Shown: positions 1-8,093, counted from the first letter of the stretch. The stretch: 12,838 nt of DNA from Candidatus Melainabacteria bacterium (GCA_003151275.1 PLXC01000061.1:25658-38495); one strand, 5' to 3'. Translations and numbers: made by a program. Notes: generated by a model from the letters alone, not told the origin.

Positions 1-819
1 AAGATGATGATGAACAAAACAGTCGTCAAAGACACCGTCACCGTAGTTGGTGCTGGTATGGACTTGCCGGCCGGTTCGCGTTTGACATTCGGTAGTCTTC
101 ATTATCTAGAACTTCCGAAGCGTTACGCTAGTGCAGAGATGCTAACCAGCTCTGAGCAAGCAGTTGGGCGCGTGACAAAGTATTTTGTGCCGATGGGTGA
201 GCCAATATCGACTGACGAACTTTTCACTCAAAAAAACTCACTTTCGTCCAATTTAGAGACGCACGAAGTAGCCTTCAGCCTGAAGCTAGATGACGAATCA
301 ATGGTTGACCACAACATTGCTTGTGGAGACAGTGTTGATGTGCTTGCTGTCATGACAAAGGAAGGTAAGCGTTTCACGAAAACTGTTTGCCAGGACGTGC
401 GTGTGCTGTTGGCGAATTCAAAAGAAGCGATTGAAAGTAAGACTTTGAAGAGCAACGATCAAAGCCGCCTTACTCTAGCGGTCACTCCGCATCAGTCGGA
501 ATTGCTGGCCGAAGCGGCCGAAAGTGGCAAGATTAGACTGACGTTGCGAAGCAAGCTCAGTCGACGGGTCACACATCTACCCGGTGTATCTGAAGATGAT
601 CTACTTCCTCCTAGCGCAACTTTGCCAAAGAAAGTAGACGCTGTAAAGTTAGCCGCCGCACCTAATCTAGTCATTCCCGCACCACCTGCGATGCCGACGT
701 TCGCTCTACCTGAGTCTGGTGCGCCATCAGTTGCGATACCCGCGCCGCTCGAATGGGTTGTCGAAGTTTTCTCCGGAAGTCACAAGGAGTCCTATGCTGT
801 ACCGCTCAGCAGAAAGTAA
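1..819 (+). CDS. cpaB: CpaB/RcpC-like Flp pilus assembly protein (5' partial)
   Basis: This is a periplasmic Tad/Flp pilus assembly protein of the CpaB/RcpC type, which works with the outer-membrane secretin. Numbered from the first ATG at position 4, residues 11-72 look like a SAF domain, with the typical pattern of two hydrophobic residues followed by a D-L-P-A-G turn and then a 'LPKRY' segment. Residues 85-185 fit the RcpC-type domain (VAFSLKLDDE, then GDSVDVLAV, then LTLAVTP and IRLTLRS strands). About 85 residues rich in Pro and Ala follow. Family members start with a signal or membrane segment that is missing here, and the frame is open to the window edge, so the true start is probably upstream. 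Its last 26 bases overlap the next gene. Placement directly before tadG, cpaE, cpaF, tadB and tadC supports the call. Confidence 0.8.
   Translation, partial: KMMMNKTVVKDTVTVVGAGMDLPAGSRLTFGSLHYLELPKRYASAEMLTSSEQAVGRVTKYFVPMGEPISTDELFTQKNSLSSNLETHEVAFSLKLDDESMVDHNIACGDSVDVLAVMTKEGKRFTKTVCQDVRVLLANSKEAIESKTLKSNDQSRLTLAVTPHQSELLAEAAESGKIRLTLRSKLSRRVTHLPGVSEDDLLPPSATLPKKVDAVKLAAAPNLVIPAPPAMPTFALPESGAPSVAIPAPLEWVVEVFSGSHKESYAVPLSRK
784..789 (+). promoter_or_regulatory. Shine-Dalgarno AAGGAG deciding the TadG-like start
   Basis: AAGGAG lies 4 bases before the ATG at 794, inside the end of the cpaB-like gene. It supports 794 as the start instead of the longer open frame from 719, which would add 25 basic residues before a poor TadG N-terminus. 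Confidence 0.6.
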
Positions 820-2182
820 AGCGAGCCGAAGTCAGAAGACTTCGAAAGGATGCAGAAGTCAACGTGGAGCGATACTGCCCTTCGTTGTCTTCACTCTTAT
901 CGTCTCAATTGCTTTTCTTGGTCTGGCAGTGGATGTAATGCGCACTGTGCACGCTGCATCGGCAATCCAATACGCATCGCAAGTTTCTGCGCTCTATTCA
1001 TATCAGTATGCGTTCAACACTAACGGCACTTTGAAGTCCGGCAGATTTGAAAATAATGTCTTGCGGGAGCTGCAGGTGGCCAGTGGTTCAGGTGGTAAAG
1101 CCTGGAATTTGGCACCAGCCGGACCCAATAATAGTGTCACTCAAACTCCTGTTCAGTTCGATAGCAGCGACGTAACTGTTTTGAACAATCCAAATGATCC
1201 AGGAGACTACTTCCTGCAAGTACGTGCACGTCGTGACGGCACAGATGGTTTGACAATGTTTTTTTTGCCCGCCATATTCGCCTTTAACGGTCTAGCCGGA
1301 TTGCCTGTTCCTGTCAACGTCAAACAAGCGAATCCATTTCGCATTACGGAAGTAATCGCTCAACCTGCATCTCGTATTGGTGCCGGGTTGTCCAACAATA
1401 TGGCACCACTCCAACCAGATTCACGTTTGATCGGCACAGCCACTTTTCCTCTTGCGATTAGCAACAAGCAGTTTTCTGTCGCCGCTCAACCATCTCAGAC
1501 TCTAACCACCTACACAGTTGATTTGGTCAGTTCCAAAAATCCTGGGAATGCTTCCCCTGGTCATATTCAGGGTGCATTCGTAAACGTCTATAAAACCGGT
1601 GGACTCCAGTATTATGGCGGCGGTCAGGGCAACGTTGCGCTCACACAACTGTATGGAAATCTTAGTTATTTTTCAAATCCTAATGCGGCAAATGCTTTGC
1701 CTCCTGCTGTTGTGGAGCGTGGTAGCCAGGTTTCAGCATTCGATCCAAACGATCCGATTTATCAACAACAAGCGCAAAAGTTGCTTACAGCCAGAGTTAA
1801 ATCTGTTCCCGTGGGACCGGAGGCGTTCTATATTTTGCCTGTCATCCGCGATAATCCCGTGTTTTCTGGCGCTGGTAACAAGGTAGTTGGCTTCGCCCGT
1901 ATGGCTCTGATTTCTGTGATATTGGATGGCAACGGTGTGGTGACGTCCTTAAAATTCAATATTGGTGGTTCTTATGCAATGGCCAATGCCACCGTCGGCA
2001 CCGCCCTGGCATCAGTGCCTTCAGTGACAGGAGTTTCAATGCCGGCGCTTCAAGTTCCTGCCGAGCAGGCATTTGCACCGAGAGCATTTGATGCTCCATC
2101 CAACTCGATTGCAGCCCGACCACGCGGCGTGGTAATGGCTCCTGCGCTATCTCCAAGAGCAATCGTTGGAGGCCCGCTGTGA
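794..2182 (+). CDS. TadG/TadE-like membrane-anchored pilus assembly protein
   Basis: This 462-residue protein has a basic N-terminus and then R-G-A-I-L-P-F leading into one hydrophobic segment at about residues 25-47 that ends in A-V-D-V. That is the typical start of TadE/TadG-like proteins (RGA...VD...), which are membrane-anchored with the bulk of the chain outside. The remaining 410 residues are a Gly/Asn/Gln-rich predicted extracytoplasmic region with no motif I recognise. No von Willebrand A (MIDAS DxSxS) motif is visible, although many TadG proteins carry one. The frame from 719 is open, but the ATG at 794 has an AAGGAG site and gives the expected N-terminus. The gene overlaps cpaB by 26 bases and shares a GTGA overlap with cpaE. 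Its exact role, minor pilin or anchor, is inferred from context. Confidence 0.7.
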   Translation: MLYRSAESKASRSQKTSKGCRSQRGAILPFVVFTLIVSIAFLGLAVDVMRTVHAASAIQYASQVSALYSYQYAFNTNGTLKSGRFENNVLRELQVASGSGGKAWNLAPAGPNNSVTQTPVQFDSSDVTVLNNPNDPGDYFLQVRARRDGTDGLTMFFLPAIFAFNGLAGLPVPVNVKQANPFRITEVIAQPASRIGAGLSNNMAPLQPDSRLIGTATFPLAISNKQFSVAAQPSQTLTTYTVDLVSSKNPGNASPGHIQGAFVNVYKTGGLQYYGGGQGNVALTQLYGNLSYFSNPNAANALPPAVVERGSQVSAFDPNDPIYQQQAQKLLTARVKSVPVGPEAFYILPVIRDNPVFSGAGNKVVGFARMALISVILDGNGVVTSLKFNIGGSYAMANATVGTALASVPSVTGVSMPALQVPAEQAFAPRAFDAPSNSIAARPRGVVMAPALSPRAIVGGPL

Positions 2183-2997
2183 ATATTCGCAGCCCTCTAT
2201 TGCGTGACCAGAGTGCCAAAAATGATCCGTCCGGACTGGATTTACAGGATGCAGTCATCGCTGTGATCGGCAGTAAAGGTGGCGTTGGTGGCACTACTTT
2301 AGCGATCAACCTGGCTGCTTCACTGGGTCAAAGATCGAGCGGCGCATCAGTAACTTTAGTTGACGCAAATTTGCAGCAACCAGATGCTGCACTTATGTTG
2401 GCCTGCGAACCACAACATTCGGTTGTTGAACTTTTTAAAAGAGCCGAGGCCTTAGAAAATCAGATTATTGAAGCCTGTCGCTGTGAATTGAGCTCAACAT
2501 CCGGCTTTAGACTGGTTACCCCTCCACTGGACGGCAGCGCTGCGTCCGAGAACAATCTGTCAGAACTAGTGAAACTTATTCCTGCAATTGGCAACGTCTC
2601 CAACGGCATTGTTATGGATTTGCCGAAAAACTTGGATCGCTATCTCGTTACTATGTTGGATTTGGCCTCAGTGATAGTTCTTGTTTTGGAGCCAAATTTG
2701 GCGTCGATTGCTGCTGCGAAGAGATGGTTGGCGGCCTTTGAAGACCTTGATTATCCTGACGAAAAAGTATTGTTGGTGGCAAACAGGCTTGGCGGTAAGT
2801 TCAAGTTCGTCGAAGAACAGCTTTTCGTCAGCTTCTCCGGTTACGAAATTTTGCGACTGCCGAATGCCTATTCGGTGAGCGAGTCCTGTGCAATCGCCGG
2901 TGCACCGATTGTAGTTAAGTATCCAAAGGACAATTATTCAAAGGCGATGCGAATCGTTGCGGCATCCGTGCATGACCGGCTCAAACAAACTACCTGA
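2179..2997 (+). CDS. cpaE: CpaE/TadZ-like ATPase, short form
   Basis: This is a MinD/ParA-superfamily protein of the CpaE/TadZ type, which places the Tad machine at its site in the cell. The 272 residues start at GTG, with GGAGG six bases upstream, and the GTG overlaps the previous stop (GTGA). A deviant Walker A lies at residues 31-40 (GSKGGVGGTT). It keeps the signature Lys33, but the usual GK lysine position is Gly38. The Walker A' segment VTLVDANLQQPD follows at about 57-68. Later segments (VIVLVLEPNLASIAAAKRWL, then KVLLVANRLGG) match the family's core. Many CpaE proteins carry an N-terminal receiver-like domain of over 100 residues; here only about 25 residues precede the ATPase domain. 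Position before cpaF supports the call. Confidence 0.8.
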   Translation: MNIRSPLLRDQSAKNDPSGLDLQDAVIAVIGSKGGVGGTTLAINLAASLGQRSSGASVTLVDANLQQPDAALMLACEPQHSVVELFKRAEALENQIIEACRCELSSTSGFRLVTPPLDGSAASENNLSELVKLIPAIGNVSNGIVMDLPKNLDRYLVTMLDLASVIVLVLEPNLASIAAAKRWLAAFEDLDYPDEKVLLVANRLGGKFKFVEEQLFVSFSGYEILRLPNAYSVSESCAIAGAPIVVKYPKDNYSKAMRIVAASVHDRLKQTT

Positions 2998-3031
2998 AGA
3001 ACAACGACGGCGAACTATAGGGAAGAACTAA

Positions 3032-4519
3032 ATGTCCAAATTGCGTGAGCTACTTTTCAAAGATCAAGATACGTCCGAGGATGGTATCAAGGTTGATGGC
3101 GCTAAGAGTCCCGTCTCTGCACCTGTAAAACCAACACCTCAGTTGATTAAAGAGCAGTCAACAACTGGACTTTCGCTTCGCGGAGTGGTCATTTCCGGTA
3201 AGAAGGATAAGAAATCAGGAGCGCCTGACGCAGCACAGATTTATCAAACACTCAAAACCAAAATTCACAACCGCCTGATCGAAAATCTCGATGTCAATGC
3301 GTTGATGCAATTAAATGGCAATGATGCATTAGAAGCCGCAATCGAACGAACAGTTCATATTCTTTTGGATGAAGAGCGCCTGCCGCTATCCACTGTTGAG
3401 CGTGACAACATCGTCAGAGATGTTTTGTACGAGACTCTGGGACTAGGTCCACTCGAGCCTTTGCTCTCCGACCCTGACGTAAACGACATTCTCGTTAACG
3501 GTGCGCAAAGTGTTTGGATTGATCAAAATGGACGTTTAAAACAAACGGATATTCATTTCAAAGATGACAATCATCTACTGCATGTGATTAACAGAATTGT
3601 CTCGCGAGTTGGTCGCCGTGTGGACGAATCATCTCCCATTGTTGACGCTAGATTACCCGACGGCTCTCGCGTAAATGCGATTATCGCCCCACTTTCGATC
3701 GATGGTCCGATCTTATCCATTCGCAGATTTCGTCCGAATCCATTTCAGTTGGAAGACTTGATTTCCAAGAACACACTGTCCAGCAACATGGCGGAGTTTT
3801 TGGAGAAGGCGGTTCGGGCACGGCTAAACATCCTGGTTTCAGGAGGTACGTCCGCAGGAAAAACCACGCTTCTAAATGTTTTGTCTGGGCACATATCCGA
3901 CGACGAACGCATCGTCACGATTGAAGACACAGCCGAATTGCGCTTGCAGCAGCGACATGTAATTCGATTGGAGTCACGTCCGGCCAACATCGAGGGACAA
4001 GGTGCTGTAAGTCAAAGAGAATTAGTGAAAAACGCGTTGCGAATGCGTCCTGATCGCATCGTAGTAGGCGAAGTGCGCGGACCTGAAGCTCTGGATATGC
4101 TGCAAGCGATGAATACGGGGCACGAAGGATCGCTCACTACCGTGCATGCAAACACTGCTCGTGATGCTCTTAGCAGGCTGGAAACACTCGTTTTGCTAGG
4201 AGGAGTTGAACTTTCTCAGCGCAGCATAAGAGAACAGATCGGTTCAGCCTTTGATCTGGTTGTGCAAATTAAGAGACTAATTGATGGAACACGGCGAGTC
4301 GTAAGCATTACTGAAGTGACAGGTGTGCAAGAAGGCGTGATTAGTTTGCAAGATATCTTTGAGTTCAAGCAAACGGGGCTTGATCCAGACGGTAAAGTAG
4401 CGGGCAGTCACGAGGCCTGCGGAATCAGACCGTTAGTGGAGTACAAATTCACCGAAGCTGGAATTGATCTGAGCAGCGACCTTTTCACCTCAAAGCGAGA
4501 TGAGGTAATAGTCGAATGA
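3032..4519 (+). CDS. cpaF: CpaF/TadA secretion ATPase
   Basis: This is the hexameric type II/IV secretion ATPase of the Tad pilus, which powers pilus assembly from the cytoplasmic face. In its 495 residues, Walker A is at 271-279 (GGTSAGKTT, Lys277). The Walker B region is GEVRG at 346-350, the His box is GHEGS at 363-367, and VHAN is at 371-374. The preceding IEDTAEL and RPDRIVVGE segments are also typical. The N-terminal part carries the family pattern ending in LGLGPLEPLLSDPDVNDILVNG. The C-terminal 60 residues (GIRPLVEYKF, GIDLSSDLF) are the usual CpaF tail. All key residues are intact. The ATG at 3032 follows a purine-rich AGGGAA stretch. The stop overlaps tadB in ATGA. Confidence 0.95.
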   Translation: MSKLRELLFKDQDTSEDGIKVDGAKSPVSAPVKPTPQLIKEQSTTGLSLRGVVISGKKDKKSGAPDAAQIYQTLKTKIHNRLIENLDVNALMQLNGNDALEAAIERTVHILLDEERLPLSTVERDNIVRDVLYETLGLGPLEPLLSDPDVNDILVNGAQSVWIDQNGRLKQTDIHFKDDNHLLHVINRIVSRVGRRVDESSPIVDARLPDGSRVNAIIAPLSIDGPILSIRRFRPNPFQLEDLISKNTLSSNMAEFLEKAVRARLNILVSGGTSAGKTTLLNVLSGHISDDERIVTIEDTAELRLQQRHVIRLESRPANIEGQGAVSQRELVKNALRMRPDRIVVGEVRGPEALDMLQAMNTGHEGSLTTVHANTARDALSRLETLVLLGGVELSQRSIREQIGSAFDLVVQIKRLIDGTRRVVSITEVTGVQEGVISLQDIFEFKQTGLDPDGKVAGSHEACGIRPLVEYKFTEAGIDLSSDLFTSKRDEVIVE

Positions 4520-5481
4520 ACGAAGTAAAAATTGTTCTGATGGTTTTACTGCTCTCCGCCGTCGTCGGCTTTTTTATGATCAAGCAGCTTCACTTGCGCA
4601 CTCAAAAGAAGCTGCTTTCACAGCGACTCTCTTCTTGGATTGAGGCCGCCCCTGCAGTTGAGAATGAACCTAAAACTCTTTTGAAAACCAGTAGACCTTT
4701 CGGTGACGGTTTGCTCTCGTCATTTGGTGGTTTCTCTCTGGCAAAAAAGGTAGAGACTTTGGTTGTCCAGTCCGGTGTGCAGATTTCAGCCGCGACTCTG
4801 ATTCTAGCAACGGCATTCCTCTTTCTGGTGCCTGTTTCCCTGGCCATGATTCTTCAGTTGGATCCTTTAATCGCCGGCGCTGTGGGTTTAACACTCTCTT
4901 TGCTGCCCTTCGTCTACATATTTTCCAGGCGCGCCGCGTTGCGCAGAAAGTTCACCGAGCAGTTGCCGGATGCGATTGACTTGATGATTTCAGTATTGCG
5001 TAGCGGCCATAGCATTCCTCAAGCTGTGAAAACAGTAAGTCAAGAACTACCTGCCCCATGCGGTGCTGAGTTTGCAGAAGTTTTGCAGCGTATGAATTTA
5101 GGACAACCGCTGTCTGAAGCCCTCGTTTATACGTGTGATAAATTTCGTTCTTTTGAATTGGATTTGATGCGAAGAGCGATCGCTATTCAGTCTGAAGTTG
5201 GTGGAAGCCTGGCTGAGTTGCTAGACAAAACTAATATCACTCTGCGTCAGCGTCTCAAGCTAGTTCGCCAGGTCACTGTTCTAACAGCGCAAAGTCGATT
5301 GACAGGAATTGTGGTGGGATTGTTACCGCTATTCATGGCGATAGGCATGCAGACCATTAATCCAGGATATTTGCAGCCGCTTGTGGAGACTGGTTTTGGC
5401 AAGACTTTGTTGGCTGTAGCGATCGTACTGCAGGTGGCCGGAATCTTTATTATGAAGAAAATGTCTACGGTTAAGGTGTGA
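4516..5481 (+). CDS. tadB: TadB inner-membrane platform protein
   Basis: TadB is one of the two inner-membrane platform proteins (GspF/PilC relatives, T2SSF domain) that connect the CpaF ATPase to pilus assembly. In 321 residues I see one membrane segment at about 5-22 and two at 92-112 and 117-136. A cytoplasmic T2SSF domain begins near 150 (LPDAIDLMISVLRSGHSIPQAV) and reaches about 270, and two final membrane segments lie near 265-285 and 298-316. The RSGHS turn and the GQPLSEAL and GGSLAELL motifs are typical of the family. The ATG overlaps the cpaF stop in ATGA, with GAGG ten bases upstream, so translation is probably coupled. Confidence 0.92.
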   Translation: MNEVKIVLMVLLLSAVVGFFMIKQLHLRTQKKLLSQRLSSWIEAAPAVENEPKTLLKTSRPFGDGLLSSFGGFSLAKKVETLVVQSGVQISAATLILATAFLFLVPVSLAMILQLDPLIAGAVGLTLSLLPFVYIFSRRAALRRKFTEQLPDAIDLMISVLRSGHSIPQAVKTVSQELPAPCGAEFAEVLQRMNLGQPLSEALVYTCDKFRSFELDLMRRAIAIQSEVGGSLAELLDKTNITLRQRLKLVRQVTVLTAQSRLTGIVVGLLPLFMAIGMQTINPGYLQPLVETGFGKTLLAVAIVLQVAGIFIMKKMSTVKV

Positions 5482-5482
5482 A

Positions 5483-6334
5483 ATGACAGCATCAATGATT
5501 TTCGAATATCCCGAATTCTTTCTAGCTGCCTTAGTCGGCGGCCTGTTTTTCTTGCTCACTAAAACCGGTGACAGTGGGCGATTTTACTTGCCAACTTTCA
5601 TTACGGAACCAGCTGTTTCGATGATTTCCGCTTTGCCTGCAAAGTATGTGACATGGTTGATGCAGCTTCAGAATTGGTCGGGTTGGCGTTCCAACACCGC
5701 ATTTGGTGTGCTGGCAGTCGTTAAAGTTTACGTGCCAATCCTGCTGCTTGGCACGCTAGCTTTTTTGCGTTTGGAGATCACATTGGCGATTATGGTGGCA
5801 GCCTTTTTTGTTCCCGATGCAGTGCTTGCTTTCAACACTAAACGGCGGCAGCAACAAATTCGAGAATCACTACCTCAAGCGTTGGATTTGATGGTCCTTT
5901 GTGTGGATGCTGGACTTGGTTTAGACGCCACGCTGCAAAGGATTGCGGCCGAAAAAACTATTGTGGCGATTGCCCTAAACGAAGAATTGCTAACGCTGGG
6001 TAGAGACGTCGTGCTCGGTATGGAGAGAGAGCGCGCCTATCAAGAACTGTTCCGGAGAACAGGTGTGGATGAGCTGAAGGCCCTTGGTTCTTCTCTCAAT
6101 CAGTCGGCGAAACTGGGTTTAAGCATAGCCAAAGTGCTGCGCAATCAGGCGGATTTTCTGAGGATGAAGTTGAGTCAGAAAGCTGAAGAGAAAGCCGCGA
6201 GACTGCCAATTCTTATGGCATTTCCATTATGGTTTTGTGTAATGCCTGCTCTAATGGTAGTTTTGCTCGCTCCATCGCTGATCACATTTTTCGAGAACGC
6301 GCCGTCTTCCTTCGCCCGCGATATCGTCAAATAG
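5483..6334 (+). CDS. tadC: TadC inner-membrane platform protein
   Basis: TadC is the second Tad platform protein and is thought to pair with TadB. The 283 residues contain membrane segments near 10-26, 77-95 and 97-116. A T2SSF domain starts near 130 (LPQALDLMVLCVDAGLGLDATL) and ends near 240 with KAARLPILMAFPLWFCVMPAL, the usual TadC C-terminal signature, which enters the last membrane segment at about 242-264. The ATG is one base after the tadB stop, with AAGG ahead of it. This is the last visible gene of the pilus operon; no strong terminator follows. Confidence 0.92.
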   Translation: MTASMIFEYPEFFLAALVGGLFFLLTKTGDSGRFYLPTFITEPAVSMISALPAKYVTWLMQLQNWSGWRSNTAFGVLAVVKVYVPILLLGTLAFLRLEITLAIMVAAFFVPDAVLAFNTKRRQQQIRESLPQALDLMVLCVDAGLGLDATLQRIAAEKTIVAIALNEELLTLGRDVVLGMERERAYQELFRRTGVDELKALGSSLNQSAKLGLSIAKVLRNQADFLRMKLSQKAEEKAARLPILMAFPLWFCVMPALMVVLLAPSLITFFENAPSSFARDIVK

Positions 6335-6440
6335 CTTGTTCTGTTCCATGAATGGTGTGAATGATATTGGTTTGATTCGGCTGCTCTAATGAAAAGTGAT
6401 TTGTCATGAAAAAGCTGCCCCCTGATGTGGAAAGCTATTG

Positions 6441-6534
6441 GACGGCAGGGGGGGCGCATCCAATCATTGAACAATAACCCATCCGATCAGACGGCTGCGG
6501 CGCACCAGTCATCGAACAACAATCGATCCGATCA
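6441..6534. repeat. Diverged tandem duplication, two units of 49 and 45 bases
   Basis: Unit 1 is 6441-6489 and unit 2 is 6490-6534. Both begin GACGGC, pass through GGCGCA, and end with an aligned 30-base segment (6460-6489 and 6505-6534) that differs at about six positions and closes with ATCCGATCA. The first unit is longer mainly because of a run of seven G. The pair lies just upstream of the regulator's promoter, so it could be an operator, but that is inference. Confidence 0.75.
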
Positions 6535-6570
6535 ATAACTCCTTGAGATGGCTTGTCATGCGATCTCGAA

Positions 6571-6611
6571 TTGACTGCGGCGATTTATGGACGTCTCATT
6601 TACTTTATAAT
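6571..6611 (+). promoter_or_regulatory. Probable sigma70-type promoter for the GntR gene
   Basis: A perfect TATAAT lies at 6606-6611, but its matching -35 region is poor (ATTTAT at 6583-6588). TTGACT at 6571-6576 has a weaker -10, TCTCAT at 6594-6599, at 17 bases. Either choice puts the transcript start between about 6606 and 6618, downstream of the ATGs at 6553 and 6610. This favours the start codon at 6649. Confidence 0.5.
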
Positions 6612-6648
6612 GGAGCGTGTTGCCGCTTTATCAATCGGAAATCATTCA

Positions 6649-7569
6649 ATGAAGATCTCAATAATCAAAGAAAGTTCAGTTCCGATTCGCGACCAACTTA
6701 TAGAGCAGATCGGTTTGCAGATTGCTTCAGGCACTCTCAAAGGCAAAGAAAAGTTGCCTAGCATCCGCGCCCTCGCGCAACGTTTAGGTATTCACTACAG
6801 CACGGTGACCGCCGCATACAATCACTTAGCTGACGTTGGTCTGCTAGATGTCAGACAAGGCAGTGGCGTCAGAGTGGCCGGCAAGGCTGCGCCGGAACAT
6901 AGCAACGACAAAATCGATCTAGACGAGCTGTTTAAGGACTTTTTGGCACGCATTTCCGAGTGTGGATATTCGCGAGCTGACTTAAATAAATGCCTCGAAC
7001 AAATTACAAAGCGACAACCAGTGAAACGTATTCTCGCTGTGGATAGAAACCAAGATTTTCATGAACTGTTGCTGAAAGAGTTGAAACCGCATTTTCCGAT
7101 TCCTGTTGAGACTTGCACGGTCGAGGAAGTTTTGGCGAACCCGCACGTAATGGATGACGCATTGGTAGTGACTAGTCTCTATCACCTTTTTTCCTTTCAG
7201 CAAGTTGTGCCCGATCCAACCAGACTGGTGGCATGCAACATAGAGCCCGGTCGTCCTGAACTTGATTCTATCAACGACTTGCCAAAAGGCAGCCTGGTGC
7301 TACTTGTTTCCGGTTCACAAACAATGTTGAATATGGCAACAAAATTGCTTGCCGCCACCCGTGGTGACGAAGTTGCGGTTCGATCAGTGCTGACCTCCGA
7401 TCAGAAAGAGCTGACTTATATGCTTAAGCACTCAAATCTAGTCATTTGCGATAGCTCGAGCGAATCCACTGTTCTTCCGATCGCTGGGAAAACCAGAGTG
7501 CTAGTCTTCAGGCTTTATGCACCGAATACTATTGATCTGATAAAAGAACGACTGACTAAGTGGGGATAA
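6649..7569 (+). CDS. GntR-family (YtrA-like) regulator with unrecognised C-terminal domain
   Basis: This is a DNA-binding transcription regulator. With the chosen start it has 306 residues. Residues 10-78 form the GntR winged helix: VPIRDQLIEQIGLQIASGTL, then LPSIRALAQRLGIHYSTVTAAYNHL, then GLLDVRQGSGVRV. About 220 residues follow with an alternating strand/helix pattern (RILAVDRN, DALVVTSLYHL, GSLVLLVSGSQTM, SNLVICDSSS). This suggests an alpha/beta ligand-binding domain, but I cannot name it; it is not the aminotransferase-like MocR domain. The frame opens at 6553, but the ATG at 6649 has GGAA eight bases upstream, lies after the TATAAT and gives the usual GntR N-terminus. The 11-bp palindrome TCATTCAATGA spans the start codon and could be an autoregulatory site. 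The target is unknown. Confidence 0.8.
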   Translation: MKISIIKESSVPIRDQLIEQIGLQIASGTLKGKEKLPSIRALAQRLGIHYSTVTAAYNHLADVGLLDVRQGSGVRVAGKAAPEHSNDKIDLDELFKDFLARISECGYSRADLNKCLEQITKRQPVKRILAVDRNQDFHELLLKELKPHFPIPVETCTVEEVLANPHVMDDALVVTSLYHLFSFQQVVPDPTRLVACNIEPGRPELDSINDLPKGSLVLLVSGSQTMLNMATKLLAATRGDEVAVRSVLTSDQKELTYMLKHSNLVICDSSSESTVLPIAGKTRVLVFRLYAPNTIDLIKERLTKWG

Positions 7570-7824
7570 CCTGTTCTCATATTTTGCCGATTCCCAAGAG
7601 ACTTGGTCAGCTAGGCTGGAGCAGATGATCATCTGACCACTGCCGATGTTCATTTGCCGTGGATCTAGTGCTGCTGCGCGTGTAAGGGATTTGGATCCTT
7701 GTCCTGCCGCACCACTGTGACAGACATCGAGAATCAAAATGACTCGATCTGAATGCACTTGCTCTTTGACCATTTTTGTCAGCCACTGCATCGGAATCCC
7801 GGTGGCAAGCAGACTGTTTTATTA
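7570..7824 (-). pseudogene. Decayed caspase-like (peptidase C14) gene fragment
   Basis: Minus-strand reading from 7818 gives an in-frame match to the core of bacterial caspase-like proteins. It has NSLLATGIPM, then VILILDVCHSG with the presumed catalytic Cys at 7720-7722, then MIICSSLADQVSWESAKYENR, the usual region after the active site. Just upstream in the same frame are two consecutive stops, TAATAA at 7819-7824. Beyond them the frame reads on to about 7920 (VILFSGFG), which may be a ruined version of the histidine motif FSGHG. The family-like sequence stops at 7570, the base after the GntR stop codon. The next 23 codons of the open frame lie within the GntR gene and look unrelated. There is no room for a full N-terminus before the transporter gene. 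I read this as a remnant truncated at both ends; the upstream extension is uncertain. Confidence 0.7.
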
Positions 7825-8093
7825 AGTTCCTTCTCTTGTAGCCAGCACCTGTGCGTTCTGGATAGAGGCACGATTTCTAGACAGATTCAGAGCAAGTAGT
7901 CTTCGATTGGTTCCGAATCCAGAGAAAAGTATCACTTGCGTCCGCGCTAGCATTCGTATACGGGGCATACGTGTACCATTGAGACGCAGACAGAGCAATT
8001 AATCTCAATAAAAGTAACACTGCTGACTGGATCTGTTTGCAACTAAGCAGGAATTCCTTATGCTTGGTGAGCCCAATCAGAAAAGAAGAAAAA
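7570..8093. other. Spacer between GntR regulator and transporter
   Basis: This 524-base spacer is largely filled by the caspase-like remnant on the minus strand. From about 7925 to 8093 I see no gene. TTGAGA at 7979-7984 followed by TAATCT at 8000-8005 is a possible but weak promoter for the transporter. Confidence 0.6.

Larger units (their letters stand above)
6335..6648. other. Spacer between tadC and the GntR regulator
   Basis: This 314-base spacer holds no convincing gene. It contains a G/C-rich imperfect hairpin near 6417-6450 (CCCCCTG pairing with CAGGGGG across a loop of about 21 bases, no T tract). A two-copy diverged direct repeat lies at 6441-6534. TTGTCATG occurs twice (6401-6408 and 6553-6560). 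A probable promoter lies at 6571-6611. Confidence 0.7.

Noticed and set aside
6414..6455. Intrinsic terminator after tadC
   Set aside because: The stem is 7 bp with a loop of about 21 bases and there is no T tract after it.
6406..6477. Small gene of 23 codons starting MKKLPPDVE
   Set aside because: It has only a weak upstream purine stretch, runs into the tandem repeat and ends there; no support for translation.
6553..6648. Longer N-terminus for the GntR regulator (ATG at 6553 or 6610)
   Set aside because: The probable promoter TATAAT lies at 6606-6611 and the extra residues do not fit the family; the ATG at 6649 has a better ribosome site.
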